Positions 45,401-58,427 are shown, counted from the first letter of the stretch. The stretch: DNA of 64,000 nt from Halobaculum sp. MBLA0143 (GCF_041361465.1 NZ_JBGKAC010000001.1:1798001-1862000); one strand, 5' to 3'. Numbers and translations: made by a program. Notes: generated by a model not told the origin, from the letters alone.

Positions 45401-46129
45401 TCAGCAGTCCTCGCAGTCGCAGTGGGCCCCACAGACGGGGTTGTCACAGTCCGGCGACCGCGCGGTGCAGTGTGTGCGGCCGTGTCGGATCAACAGGACG
45501 TGCAACGGGTACTTCAGGTCGTCCGGGATCACCTCGTCTAACACGTCGTGAGCGCGTTGGTTCGTCGCCGACTCCGGGACGAGCCCGAACCGCTTGGACA
45601 CCCGTTCGACGTGGGTGTCGACGGCCATCGTCGGCTTGCCGAAGTGGAAGTTGAGGACGACACTCGCCGTCTTCGGACCGATCCCTTTGATCTCCGTGAG
45701 CCACCCCTTCGCGTCGTCAGTCGTCATCGCGTCCAGGAACGCCAACGAGTAGGCGCCGCCGGTCTCCTCCCGGATCGCCGACAGCGACCGTTGGATGCGT
45801 TCTGCCTTCGTCTCCGGCAGGCCCGCGACCCGGACTGTCTCCGCCAGCTCCTCCAACGGTGCCTCCTCGATGGCCCGGAAGTCGTCGTACGTCGAGAACA
45901 GACTGTCTGCGGCCCGGCGCGTGTTCTGGTCGGCGACGTTCTGCGAGAGGATCGTCGTCAGCAGCTGTTCGACCCCGCGGGCGTCGGCGGTCGTCCCGTG
46001 TTCACCCTCCGGGGCGGCGTCCGTCTCCGCGCCCGTCTCCTCGCGTTCGACGGGCTCGTACAGTTCGACGAGGTCGTCGTGGAGGTCCCGGACGGCATCC
46101 GGTGTCCACTCCGTCGGCTCGGTCGACAT
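45401..46129 (-). CDS. nth: Endonuclease III-like DNA glycosylase
   Basis: A 242-aa helix-hairpin-helix base-excision glycosylase/AP lyase. The HhH is EIKGIGPKTASVVLNF (catalytic Lys) and the catalytic Asp is in MAVDTHVERVSKRFGL. An acidic insertion of about 20 residues lies near the N-terminus. The C-terminal cluster has six Cys in the pattern C-x6-C-x4-C-x3-C-x-C-x2-C, not the classical C-x6-C-x2-C-x5-C, so the 4Fe-4S ligand set may differ. It removes oxidised pyrimidines. Confidence 0.9.
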   Translation of the reverse strand: MSTEPTEWTPDAVRDLHDDLVELYEPVEREETGAETDAAPEGEHGTTADARGVEQLLTTILSQNVADQNTRRAADSLFSTYDDFRAIEEAPLEELAETVRVAGLPETKAERIQRSLSAIREETGGAYSLAFLDAMTTDDAKGWLTEIKGIGPKTASVVLNFHFGKPTMAVDTHVERVSKRFGLVPESATNQRAHDVLDEVIPDDLKYPLHVLLIRHGRTHCTARSPDCDNPVCGAHCDCEDC

Positions 46130-46155
46130 GTCCGTCTCACGGGGCGTGACGTGCT

Positions 46156-47553
46156 TCAGGCCGTCGGTCCGGGGTCGGTGCCGGCGTGGGCGGCCACCAC
46201 GTCTCCGATGTCGAACAGCCGAACGTCGTCTCGTTCGTCTGCCAGCGTCGTCAGCGACTCCGTGAACCCGCTGCGAGAGAACAGCGCGTACTGCACGTGG
46301 CGGTCACCTCCGTCGGGGGGAGACCACCGGAGCTCTGCCGTGTGGCTCCGGAGTGATTCGAGAGCGTCGAACCCCGCCGGCGACGACTGGAACTTGCACT
46401 CCCCGACGACGAGCGTGTCGCCGGCCGTGAGTCCGACGGCGTCGATCTCGTGTTCACCGTACCACCACCGCCCGGTCTCCGTGACGGTCAGGTCGGGGTA
46501 CAGCGGTCGGAGCGCCCCGCGACACAGCCGCTCGAACGCGGGGGCGACGAAGTCGGGCAGTTCCGGCCGGATCAGCGTCTCGAACGCCTCGTGGCCGAGC
46601 TCGTCGTTCCGACCGCCGGCACCGTAGACGAACCGGAACCAGAACCTGAAGAAGCTGTCGCGCAGCCGGTAGCGGCCCCGCTTCGACCGCTCCGGCCGTT
46701 CTGTCACTGGGACAGTCCGCTCGATCAGCCGCAGCCGTTCGAGTCGGCTCAGGTACGTCGACAGGCTGTTGTACTCGATTCCGGTCGCGCCCGCGACCTC
46801 GTTGCGGCCCGTGTTACCGCCCGCAATCGCCTCCAAGATCGAGAAGTACCGGGTCGGCTCCTTGAGCTCCATTCGGAGGACGTAGTCCGGCTCGTCGTGG
46901 AGCGTTCCGTGGACCGACAGGACCGTGTCGTGGACGTTCGCCGCCAGCGACGCCGTCGGGTCGAGTCGTTCGAGGTAGTACGGCACACCGCCGAACACAC
47001 CCCAGAGAAACACCGCCTCCGTCGGTGTCGGGTCGTCGAGAAACTCCGTCGCGGCCCCGAACGGGAGTTCCCGAACGTCCAGCTTCAGCGAAGACCGCCC
47101 GTACAGCGGGCTCGACCCCAGGAGAGCAGCCTCCTCCATCGTGCTGATCGAGGAGCCGACGAGGACGAACGTCGGCGCGGCGTCGTCGAACTCCCGATCG
47201 AACAGTGCTTGGACGACGGACGGCAGACTCTCGTCTTCCGCGACGAGGTACGGGAACTCGTCTAACACGACGACGGCGTCGTTCTGTCCGAGGTACGTGA
47301 GAATCGGCTCCCAGTCCGGGCGGAGTCGACTCACCCCGGGGTACGACTCCGCGGCTCTGTCGAGGAACTGCTCGATCTGGAGCGCGCGGGTCTTCTGCCG
47401 GGCCTGGTAGACGACTGCGTCCGCCCGCCCGTCCAGCGACTGCGAGACGAGTTCCGTCTTCCCCAGCCGTCGCCGGCCGTACACGACCGCGAGCTCCGCC
47501 GAATTCGAGCGGTACAGCTCCCGGAGCCGCGACAGCTCCGCCGTCCGGCTCAC
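46156..47553 (-). CDS. Archaeal AAA-type ATPase with C-terminal nuclease-like domain
   Basis: A 465-aa member of the archaeal ATPase / DUF234 group. Walker A is GRRRLGKTEL, Walker B is VVVLDEFPYL and the sensor is VLVGSSIS. A winged helix follows (GRNEVAGATGIEYNSLSTYL), then a PD-(D/E)xK-like C-terminus (WWYGEHEIDAVGLTAGDTLV, then GECKFQ). Members are often linked to mobile elements. TTG 47592 lies in the probable TATA region (caaaatag, 47591-47598), so GTG 47553 (VSRTAELSRLREL), about 17 nt after the predicted transcript start, is preferred. Confidence 0.87.
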   Translation of the reverse strand: MSRTAELSRLRELYRSNSAELAVVYGRRRLGKTELVSQSLDGRADAVVYQARQKTRALQIEQFLDRAAESYPGVSRLRPDWEPILTYLGQNDAVVVLDEFPYLVAEDESLPSVVQALFDREFDDAAPTFVLVGSSISTMEEAALLGSSPLYGRSSLKLDVRELPFGAATEFLDDPTPTEAVFLWGVFGGVPYYLERLDPTASLAANVHDTVLSVHGTLHDEPDYVLRMELKEPTRYFSILEAIAGGNTGRNEVAGATGIEYNSLSTYLSRLERLRLIERTVPVTERPERSKRGRYRLRDSFFRFWFRFVYGAGGRNDELGHEAFETLIRPELPDFVAPAFERLCRGALRPLYPDLTVTETGRWWYGEHEIDAVGLTAGDTLVVGECKFQSSPAGFDALESLRSHTAELRWSPPDGGDRHVQYALFSRSGFTESLTTLADERDDVRLFDIGDVVAAHAGTDPGPTA

Positions 47554-47603
47554 GAACCCTGGCGCACGGCTGACGACGGCGTCCGCCAACAAAATAGTTT
47601 GGA

Positions 47604-47672
47604 GAACAGTCTTCTGCAGAACTGTTCTACAGAGTACGATAACTTAGAGAACAATAACTCGGAGAACAGTTC
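47604..47672 (-). promoter_or_regulatory. Operator cluster upstream of the archaeal ATPase gene
   Basis: Two perfect palindromes GAAC-W-GTTC sit at 47619-47627 (centre T) and 47664-47672 (centre A), 45 bp centre to centre. Half-sites GAACA occur at 47604-47608 and 47649-47653, and GAACAGT at 47604 is the inverted partner of ACTGTTC at 47621. All lie immediately upstream of the TATA-like element for the minus-strand ATPase gene, so they probably bind a dimeric repressor or activator. Confidence 0.65.
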
Positions 47673-47700
47673 TGTAGCCGACGACACACCGACCGCCGAC

Positions 47701-48201
47701 TCACTCTGCGTTCACCGCTCGCCAGAGCCGCCGCACCACGGCCTCCGCGACCACGATCAAGATCTCGACGCCCAACACGACCGGGGAGACGACGACGGCG
47801 TAGATCACCAACGGGTCCGACTCCCCCCCGACCCGGAGCAGCGCGAACGCCAGCAGTCCGGTCGCGCCCGCGAGCGGGGCCAACGGGGCGACGAGCCCGC
47901 GCCGGAGCGTCGCCGCGGGGACGACGACGCAGGCCGCGATCGCGACGAACCCGACGAGGGCGGCCGTCGCGGCGGCGCTCGGCGGCGAGAGGTACTCCCA
48001 CGGCGGCACCCAGGCGACCACCCGGACGACGAGCCAGACGGCGACGAAGCCGGCGGCGACGACGCCTGTCACCCCGGCGGCGGTCCGAGTCGAACGGTTA
48101 CGGCTCCAGACGACGGCGCCGACGGTCACGGCGGCGAAGGAGACGGCGACGGCGACGGTGAGGGCAGTCGAACCGAGCACGGGGTCGGGGGTTCCGGGCA
48201 C
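47701..48201 (-). CDS. Small integral membrane protein (166 aa)
   Basis: Unrecognised. A 166-aa protein with about five hydrophobic helices (ALTVAVAVSFAAVTVGAVVW, AAGFVAVWLVVRVVAWV, ATAALVGFVAIAACVVVP, ALRRG.. loop then LAGATGLLAFALLRVGG, VIYAVVVSPVVLGVEILIVV) and a short charged C-tip. It starts at GTG 48201, 6 bp after the stop of the upstream lipoprotein gene, so the two form an operon and may work together at the membrane. Confidence 0.7.
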   Translation of the reverse strand: MPGTPDPVLGSTALTVAVAVSFAAVTVGAVVWSRNRSTRTAAGVTGVVAAGFVAVWLVVRVVAWVPPWEYLSPPSAAATAALVGFVAIAACVVVPAATLRRGLVAPLAPLAGATGLLAFALLRVGGESDPLVIYAVVVSPVVLGVEILIVVAEAVVRRLWRAVNAE

Positions 48202-48207
48202 GGTCGG

Positions 48208-49062
48208 TCAGGCGGTGTGTCTCGGGGTCGTCGCCGTGTCCTCGGTCTCGATCGGGACCGACAGCGTCCGGTCCCCGTCGGCCCAGGTCAGCGACAGTCT
48301 GACCGTCGATCCGGGCTGTCCGAACGCCTCCGGCTGCACGGTCGCCTCGCGGGTCTCCCCCGCCGGGACGCCGGTCGTCGGGGTGTAGTAGACCCCGCTC
48401 TGTTGAATCCCGCCCAGCCACACGCCGCGGCCGTCACCCTCGTTGCGGACGCTGACGCTCACCTCGAACGACGCCCCCTGCCGGACGCCGTCGGGCGTCG
48501 TCACGTCTGCGACCCGGAGCGCCGACCGAGCGTCGAGACCTGCGAGCCGGTCGGCCGGGAGCCGGGCCCGCCGCCCGTCCGGCCCGACGAGCGTCGCGTC
48601 CGTCGCCGCCGTCTCGCGCACGTCGAACAGGAGCCAGCCGGCCGACTCGTCGCCGGTGTACAACTGCCGGACGCCGGGCGTCTCCGAGAACACCCCGGGG
48701 AACGACTCGGCGGTGTACGACGCGCCGCCGAGCCGGAGTTCGAACGCAGACGCGGGCGGGCCGGCGAGTTCGGACGGCAGCCTGGCGGGGACGAAGGCGT
48801 CCCGATCGGGCGCCGTCACCCGGATCGCGTCCGGGCTCTGGACCCACCGGACGGCCGGGACCACCCTCGCGGCCGCCCGGAGGCGTGGCGTCCCGTCCGG
48901 TTCGGTCCCCGTCGCGGTCGGACTCGTCTCGTCCGTCGCGGTGCGAGAGCGGTCGGTGGCCGTCCGGGTCGCGGCGCGGCGGCCGCCGACACAGCCGGCG
49001 AGGGCCACGGCCGCGCCGGCCGACAGGAGGGCGCGTCGTGTCGGAGGGGGAAAACGGCTCAC
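48208..49062 (-). CDS. Tat-type lipoprotein with CARDB/Ig-like domain
   Basis: A 284-aa lipoprotein. It begins MSRFPPPTRRALLSAGAAVA with lipobox LAGCVGG, then a Thr/Arg/Asp linker. The mature part ends in a beta-sandwich (GASFEVSVSVRNEGDGRG, then VQPEAFGQPGSTVRLSLTWA) like CARDB or cell-adhesion-type domains, which often carry accessory surface proteins. It starts at GTG 49062. Co-transcribed with the five-helix membrane protein 6 bp downstream. Confidence 0.78.
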   Translation of the reverse strand: MSRFPPPTRRALLSAGAAVALAGCVGGRRAATRTATDRSRTATDETSPTATGTEPDGTPRLRAAARVVPAVRWVQSPDAIRVTAPDRDAFVPARLPSELAGPPASAFELRLGGASYTAESFPGVFSETPGVRQLYTGDESAGWLLFDVRETAATDATLVGPDGRRARLPADRLAGLDARSALRVADVTTPDGVRQGASFEVSVSVRNEGDGRGVWLGGIQQSGVYYTPTTGVPAGETREATVQPEAFGQPGSTVRLSLTWADGDRTLSVPIETEDTATTPRHTA

Positions 49063-49168
49063 GCTCCATCGCTGTCGCGGGCAGGGTAAGTGTCTTCAGG
49101 CGGCCAGGAGCGGCGACCCGGCGCCACGGGCGGATCGACACCGCAGGCGACGCGGCGCCGTTCCCCAC

Positions 49169-53782
<4,614 letters not shown>

Positions 53783-53849
53783 ACGTACTCCTTGGACCGC
53801 ATCCCTCTTGTAGCCTTCTCGAAAGGTAACACGAATATACATACCGTAT

Positions 53850-53859
53850 AAGGTACCTT
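53850..53859 (-). promoter_or_regulatory. Palindrome AAGGTACCTT upstream of gltB
   Basis: A perfect 10-bp palindrome overlapping a TATA-like element (ttatacgg on the minus strand), with a second related half-site AAAGGTAA at 53822-53829 and another TATA-like tatattcg between them. The position fits a nitrogen-responsive operator for gltB, but the regulator is unknown. Confidence 0.45.
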
Positions 53860-54108
53860 CCATACGCGGCGAGACGGCCGTCAGAGTCGGTCTCGGACGC
53901 TTTGACGGGGTTTCGGAACGTGGTTGTACCGAGCGCCGTGCCCCTCACGTCCTGTGATTTTCTGTCCCGAGACGAGAATCAAACGTGATCTGTCGTTCTC
54001 GGGTTCGACAGACACCCAGTGGCGGACGGCGGTCGCGTCGGTGTCGGTGAGGGCAGGTGGGTCGGTGACGGGTGTGGGTGAGGGATCGATGTCGGTGAGG
54101 CCAGGTGG

Positions 54109-54171
54109 GTCGGCCGCGAGGTGGGTCCGTCGGAGGAGGAGTCGGCCGCGAGATGGGTCCGTCGGAGGAGG
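54109..54171. repeat. Two tandem 31-bp direct repeats
   Basis: Copies at 54109-54139 and 54141-54171, one base apart, differ at one position (gaGgtggg against gaGatggg). Each ends with CGTCGGAGGAGG. They lie 30 bp beyond the 3' end of the inositol-phosphatase gene. Confidence 0.75.
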
Positions 54172-54201
54172 GGTCGGTCGCTGGGTGGGGCCGTCGTCGT
54201 G

Positions 54202-55002
54202 TCAGTCGGCCGCGGTGTCGATCTCCCGGGCGGTCGACAGCACGGCGTCGTGGACGGCGCCGTTGGAGGCGACGAGCCCGCGGTCGCCGGCGGTCCACCG
54301 GTCGCCGTCGAGGTCGGTGACTCGGCCGCCGGCGACACGCACCATGTGGACCCCGGCGACCGTGTCCCAGGGGTTACAGTCGACGTTCGTGACGACACCT
54401 TCGACGGAGCCGGCGGCGAGTCTGGCGAGCGCGGCCTGCGCGCTGCCGAACCGTCGTAGGTCGGCGAACCGTCGGACGATGGCGGAACACGCCCGGGCGT
54501 ACTCCTCGCGACGGTCCGGCGGCCACCACACCGTCGGCACCACACACGCCAACTCCGGCTGCGACACGTCCGACACGGACACCGGTTCGTCGTTGCGGTA
54601 CAGCGTCTCCTCGTCGGCGCGGTAGGCGTCACCGTGGGCCGGCAGCACGGTCGCGGCCGCGAGCGGCTCCGCGTCGTCGACGGCCGCGACCGCGGTGGCG
54701 AACTCCCCGACCTCGCGGACGAAGTTGTTCGTGCCGTCGATGGGGTCAACGATCCAAGCGGGGCCAGTCTGTGGGACGGTCTTCCGGAGGTCTCCTTCCT
54801 CACCGACGACCGTCTCGTCGGGGAACGTCTCCGCGACCGTCTCGACCACCCGCGACTGAGCCTCGCGGTCGGCGGCCGTCACCACGTCCGTCTCCGACGA
54901 CTTCGTCTCGACGGGGAGGTCGCCACGGAACTCGCCGCCGGCAACTCGTGCGCCCGCACGGGCCGCCGCGATCGCGACCGCGGCGCGTGTCGACTCGCTC
55001 AT
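54202..55002 (-). CDS. Inositol monophosphatase / FBPase-family protein
   Basis: A 266-aa Mg2+-dependent sugar phosphatase of the SuhB family. The metal sites are GEEGDL, WIVDPIDGTNNF (the DPIDGT signature) and CNPWDTVAGVHMVRVAGG. In haloarchaea such enzymes act as inositol-phosphatase or fructose-1,6-bisphosphatase, and the substrate is not resolvable here. The start ATG 55002 (MSESTRAAV) is preferred over ATG 55011. Divergent from the HAD gene at 55090. Confidence 0.92.
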   Translation of the reverse strand: MSESTRAAVAIAAARAGARVAGGEFRGDLPVETKSSETDVVTAADREAQSRVVETVAETFPDETVVGEEGDLRKTVPQTGPAWIVDPIDGTNNFVREVGEFATAVAAVDDAEPLAAATVLPAHGDAYRADEETLYRNDEPVSVSDVSQPELACVVPTVWWPPDRREEYARACSAIVRRFADLRRFGSAQAALARLAAGSVEGVVTNVDCNPWDTVAGVHMVRVAGGRVTDLDGDRWTAGDRGLVASNGAVHDAVLSTAREIDTAAD

Positions 55003-55089
55003 GGGCCGCATTGCGCCGAGCGGTTGGAATAGCCGTCGCTTCCGTCGCCGACGCAAGGCCTTAGACCGCCGGCCAGCACTCTCCGCCCG

Positions 55090-55953
55090 ATGCAGGTCGA
55101 CACGGTCGTGCTGGACGTGGACGGGGTGCTCGTAGACGTGGCCGACTCCTACCGTCGGGCGGTCGTCGAGACGGTCGCGCGGGTCCACGACACGGACCCG
55201 CCACGGGCGGTGATCCAGCCGCTGAAAGACGCCGGCGGCTTCAACAACGACTGGCTCGTCACGGACGCGGTCGCGTTGTACGTCCTCGCGCGACGGGCCG
55301 GCTACGACGGCGACCCGACGGCGTTCGGCGGCGCCGTCGGCGACCACGGCGGCGGTCTGACGGGAGTCCACGACGCCCTCGAGGCCGCGCTTGGCGACGA
55401 CTACGACGAGATCCGGGCGGCGTGGGACTCCGACCGGCTCCGGGAGACGTTCCAGGCGCTGTACCTGGGTGCCGACCTCTACCGCGAGATCGAGGGCGGC
55501 GAACCACCCGTCGAGACCGCGGGGTTCGTCCACGAGGAGCCCCTGCTGGCGACGGCGGCGACGCTCGCGACGCTGACGGATCGCTACCCGGTGTGTGTGC
55601 TCACCGGGCGTCCGGCGGCCGAGGCCGACATCGCGTTGGACCGAGTCGGGCTGTCCGTCCCGTCGAAGCGGCGGTTCACGATGGACGACTGGGAGGCGGG
55701 GAAGCCGGACCCGGGGGCGCTCGTGACGCTGGCCGATCGGACGGACGCCGACCGGGTGGCGTTCGCCGGCGACACCCTGGACGACGTGCGGACGGCCGTC
55801 AACGCCGACACGGCCGACGAGACGACCGACTACGAGGGCGTCGGGGTGCTCACGGGCGGGCTCCGGGGGACGGAGGGTCGTCGGAAGTTCGAGGGCGCGG
55901 GCGCGAGTCTCGTCGTCGACGACGTGAACGCGCTGCCCGACGCGCTGGAGTGA
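55090..55953 (+). CDS. HAD-superfamily phosphatase (TIGR01548-like)
   Basis: A 287-aa HAD IA enzyme: motif [11 protein letters not shown], motif [14 protein letters not shown], motif III Lys in [10 protein letters not shown], motif [14 protein letters not shown]. The C-terminal extension with [14 protein letters not shown] and a helical cap matches the hypothetical HAD clade TIGR01548 I know from archaea and cyanobacteria. ATG 55090 is close to the motif. Substrate unknown. Convergent with the Lrp gene. Confidence 0.85.
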   Translation: MQVDTVVLDVDGVLVDVADSYRRAVVETVARVHDTDPPRAVIQPLKDAGGFNNDWLVTDAVALYVLARRAGYDGDPTAFGGAVGDHGGGLTGVHDALEAALGDDYDEIRAAWDSDRLRETFQALYLGADLYREIEGGEPPVETAGFVHEEPLLATAATLATLTDRYPVCVLTGRPAAEADIALDRVGLSVPSKRRFTMDDWEAGKPDPGALVTLADRTDADRVAFAGDTLDDVRTAVNADTADETTDYEGVGVLTGGLRGTEGRRKFEGAGASLVVDDVNALPDALE

Positions 55954-55972
55954 CCGACCTCCGGGGTGGCTG

Positions 55973-56461
55973 TCACTCCTCGACGGTGTCGAAGTCGTCG
56001 ACCGTGCCGAAGCCGTGGTACGGACAGACGTACTCGCTGCGGACGAGCTGTTCGTTGACCACGTCCAAGCCGAGTTCGTCCAGTTCGCTGGCGATCCGGA
56101 AGAGGTCGTCGTGTGACTCGCCGATGGCGTTGACGTAGACGTTTCGCTCGCCGGTCATCACCTCTCGGACGGCGGTGACCCCGTCGATCTCCTGGGCGCG
56201 CTCCGCGAGTTCGTCCCGCTCCGTGACCGGTGCCGTACAGACGATCTTCGTGTACAGAGGGTAGCCCGCCCGTTCGTAGTCGATGTCGACGTGGTAGCCG
56301 CGGACGATCCCCCCGTCTTCCAGCCTGTTGAGCCGCGTCCGGACAGTGCTGGGTGACACGTCCAGCTTCTCGGCGATCTCACTGGAGGAGGTCCGCCTGG
56401 CGTCGCGCTGGAGGTGATAGAGAATCCGCCTGTCGACCGAGTCGAGCTCACCGTCGTCCAT
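55973..56461 (-). CDS. Lrp/AsnC-family transcriptional regulator
   Basis: A 162-aa protein. The N-terminal winged HTH (LDSVDRRILYHLQRDARRTS, then IAEKLDVSPSTVRTRLNRLE) is followed by a RAM-type ligand/oligomerisation domain (LYTKIVCTAPVTERDELAER). The C-terminal extension VCPYHGFGTVDDFD carries a Cys/His pair, which could bind metal. Targets are unknown. A 469-bp region without genes lies upstream of its start. Confidence 0.93.
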   Translation of the reverse strand: MDDGELDSVDRRILYHLQRDARRTSSSEIAEKLDVSPSTVRTRLNRLEDGGIVRGYHVDIDYERAGYPLYTKIVCTAPVTERDELAERAQEIDGVTAVREVMTGERNVYVNAIGESHDDLFRIASELDELGLDVVNEQLVRSEYVCPYHGFGTVDDFDTVEE

Positions 56462-56930
56462 ACCCGTCCGGACGGCGCCACCGGATTTCAGTCTGTCTCA
56501 CCCGCGACGACTACCGGACTCTCGTGACAGTTGCGGTTGATTGTGGCCCCTCTGCTGACGGATCAGCAAATAGATTCGATACTTTATCGGGTTCCGTCTT
56601 CTACGAGCGAGCAGAGGCCGGAGACACGGACACAGACAACGAGACTCGACGGACCTACCACAGACAGCCAGTCGGGTGCGACACACGAGACGACCCACGT
56701 CGTGTTGGGCGGCGGCGCTCGGCTGCACGACGATCACGGTGTACCCGCGGGCAGACCGACAGCCGGGAACGGCCGACCGGCTGCTCGCGTGGTTCGTCCG
56801 CTGACGGGGGTCGGTCGGAGACGGATAGTCGACACTGCTCACGGGCGCGGTCGATCCGTGTCACTCTCCCGGCGCGGCAACGCCGTCCGGTCACGCAACC
56901 CTTAGTGTCGTCTCGGCCGGAACGGGTCCT
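56462..56930. other. Gene-free intergenic region
   Basis: About 470 bp with no ORF showing haloarchaeal codon bias. It contains a perfect inverted repeat TGCTGA-cgga-TCAGCA at about 56555-56570, next to an AT-rich run (caaatag, then ctttatcgg near 56580) that could hold a promoter, plus the TATA-like ccttag about 28 nt upstream of npdG. Confidence 0.5.
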
Positions 56931-57599
56931 ATGCGAGTAGCACTACTCGGCGGCACGGGCGACGTTGGCGAGGGACTGGCGGTCAGGTGGGGGCTGGACA
57001 CGGCCCACGAGCTGCTGGTCGGCTCGCGGGATCCGGAGCGAGCCCGGACGGTCGCCGAGACGTACACGGAGACTGTCGCCGACGCCGGCGGCGACGCGGA
57101 CATCGCGGGTTACGTCAACAAGATGGCAGCCGACCGGGCGGACGTGGTCGTCCTGGCGGTGCCGCCGTACCACGTCGCCAACACGATCGCGGCCGTCGCC
57201 GACAGCCTCGACGACGACGACGTGGTGGTGACGCCCGCAGCCGGGATGCAGCGAGACGAGGACGGCTTCTCCTACCGGCCGCCGTCGGCCGGCAGCGTCG
57301 CCGCGCTCGTGCGCGAGGAGACGCCCGACGCCGTCCCGGTCGTCGGTGCCTTCCACAACCTCGCGGCCGGGCGCCTGGCCGACCTGGACGCGGCGATGGG
57401 GATCGACACGCTCGTGTTCGGCGACGACGACGACGCCGTCGCTCGGGTCGTCCAGTTGGCCGAGGAGATCGACGGCCTGCGCGCGCTCCGGGTCGGCGGG
57501 CTCGGCGCCGCTCCGGAGGTGGAGTCGCTCACGCCGTTGCTCATCAACGTCGCCCAGCAGAACGACGACCTCCACGACCTGGGGGTCCGGTTCCACTGA
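56931..57599 (+). CDS. npdG: NADPH-dependent F420 reductase
   Basis: A 222-aa Rossmann protein. The nucleotide motif is LLGGTGDVGEG (residues 5-15), followed by VGSRDPERA (phosphate of NADP) and ADVVVLAVPPYH. The C-terminal VGGLGAAPEVESLTPLLINV is the F420-contact region of the family. It transfers hydride between reduced F420 and NADP+. Start ATG 56931. Haloarchaea do use F420, which supports the call. Confidence 0.9.
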   Translation: MRVALLGGTGDVGEGLAVRWGLDTAHELLVGSRDPERARTVAETYTETVADAGGDADIAGYVNKMAADRADVVVLAVPPYHVANTIAAVADSLDDDDVVVTPAAGMQRDEDGFSYRPPSAGSVAALVREETPDAVPVVGAFHNLAAGRLADLDAAMGIDTLVFGDDDDAVARVVQLAEEIDGLRALRVGGLGAAPEVESLTPLLINVAQQNDDLHDLGVRFH

Positions 57600-57680
57600 G
57601 TCGGGCGAGGGTTGAAGTACGGTGCCGGGGCCAAACTGGCGTGCCAGCGGCCGGAAAACGACAAGCTGGCACACACAACC

Positions 57681-57890
57681 ATGAGTCTGCACTGTCGCAA
57701 CTGCGGTCACGCGGAGTCGGTCGTCCTGCTCGTCGAACTCGCCGCCGAGGTCCGGACGGACGAGGGTGGCGGTCCCCGAGCGGCCGGTCGAGACTGGTCG
57801 CTGGACGCCGCCTGTACGGCCTGTTCCAGCACGGACCTGGCGGGCGACCCGAACGCGCTGCTGGATCGGGTCACACCAGTCGGGGGCTGA
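57681..57890 (+). CDS. Small zinc-ribbon peptide (69 aa)
   Basis: A 69-aa protein with two CxxC knuckles (CRNCG and CTACSS), separated by a helical stretch (SVVLLVELAAEVRTDEGGG). The pattern fits a one-domain zinc ribbon. ATG 57681 (MSLHCRNCGH) is chosen because the upstream frame to 57612 lies between genes and lacks coding bias. It follows npdG by 81 bp. Function unknown. Confidence 0.6.
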   Translation: MSLHCRNCGHAESVVLLVELAAEVRTDEGGGPRAAGRDWSLDAACTACSSTDLAGDPNALLDRVTPVGG

Positions 57891-57962
57891 CGGCAGGCCC
57901 CGCCGGCTCTCGGGAGCCCGACGCCCCCGTTCGGCCGAGAGAACCGACCGCACGGACTGCGA

Positions 57963-58325
57963 CTACTCTTCGCTGACAGAGTCGCAGTTGTCACAGACGC
58001 ACTGACAACACTCGACACACGGGTTGTCCCACTCACAACAACCGATGTAACAGCCACACTGGTCGTCGAGCGTGACCGTCGAGTCCGTCTCGTCGACGAC
58101 GATGGACTTCGTCGTCAGGTCGACGTCCTCACCGCCCCGTTGCAACTGTTCGTCTGTCAACAGTTCCGACAGCGGCACCTGCCCGGACCGGTCCGACACG
58201 TCCACCGAGCCGATTCCCTCCAACGCCCCGCCGAGTGGGGCAGTCTCTGCCGATGCGACGCCACCCAGACCGGCCAGCCCCGCGGACGCGGCGCCGAGCC
58301 GTCTGAGCACTGTTCTTCGTTCTAT
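57963..58325 (-). CDS. Tat-exported cysteine-rich peptide, probable ATA start
   Basis: A 120-aa secreted peptide, unrecognised. The predicted N-terminus (M)ERRTVLRRLGAASAGLAGLG is a Tat signal ending ASA. A hydrophilic middle is followed by a C-terminal block of ten Cys in about 25 residues (CGCYIGCCEW, then CVECCQCVCDNC) and an acidic tail. RR lies upstream of the only standard start (GTG 58310). ATA 58325-58323 gives the exact leaderless spacing from a TATA box at 58349-58355. Ten Cys recalls halocin C8, but the spacing differs and no immunity gene is seen. A peptide antibiotic, metal-binding or signalling role is inference. Confidence 0.6.
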   Translation of the reverse strand: MERRTVLRRLGAASAGLAGLGGVASAETAPLGGALEGIGSVDVSDRSGQVPLSELLTDEQLQRGGEDVDLTTKSIVVDETDSTVTLDDQCGCYIGCCEWDNPCVECCQCVCDNCDSVSEE

Positions 58326-58348
58326 AGTTGCGTTTTCGAGTTGAGGTA

Positions 58349-58355
58349 GTTATAG
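58349..58355 (-). promoter_or_regulatory. TATA box of the Cys-rich peptide gene
   Basis: Read on the minus strand, CTATAAC is centred 27 nt upstream of the ATA codon at 58325. A second AT-rich element (tttatg, 58356-58361) sits just behind it. Confidence 0.55.
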
Positions 58356-58427
58356 CATAAAACTACTGCAATTGTAAGCTGAAAAGCTTCTAGAACACTT
58401 ATATTTGCTGGGTCTCGGTGCGAACCG

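Larger units (their letters stand above)
53783..54201. other. Intergenic region between the gltB promoter and the inositol-phosphatase gene
   Basis: Holds the gltB promoter elements (53820-53860). In 54045-54175 it has G-rich direct repeats: a 31-bp pair (54109-54139 and 54141-54171) and a GTCGGTGAGG-type pair upstream of it. No ORF with coding bias was seen. Confidence 0.6.

Noticed and set aside
53985-54030. tRNA-like GGTTCGA box
   Set aside because: The surrounding bases do not pair into a T-arm or acceptor stem.
57963-58325. Halocin C8 homologue
   Set aside because: Both have ten Cys, but the spacing and the precursor architecture differ and no immunity domain is present.
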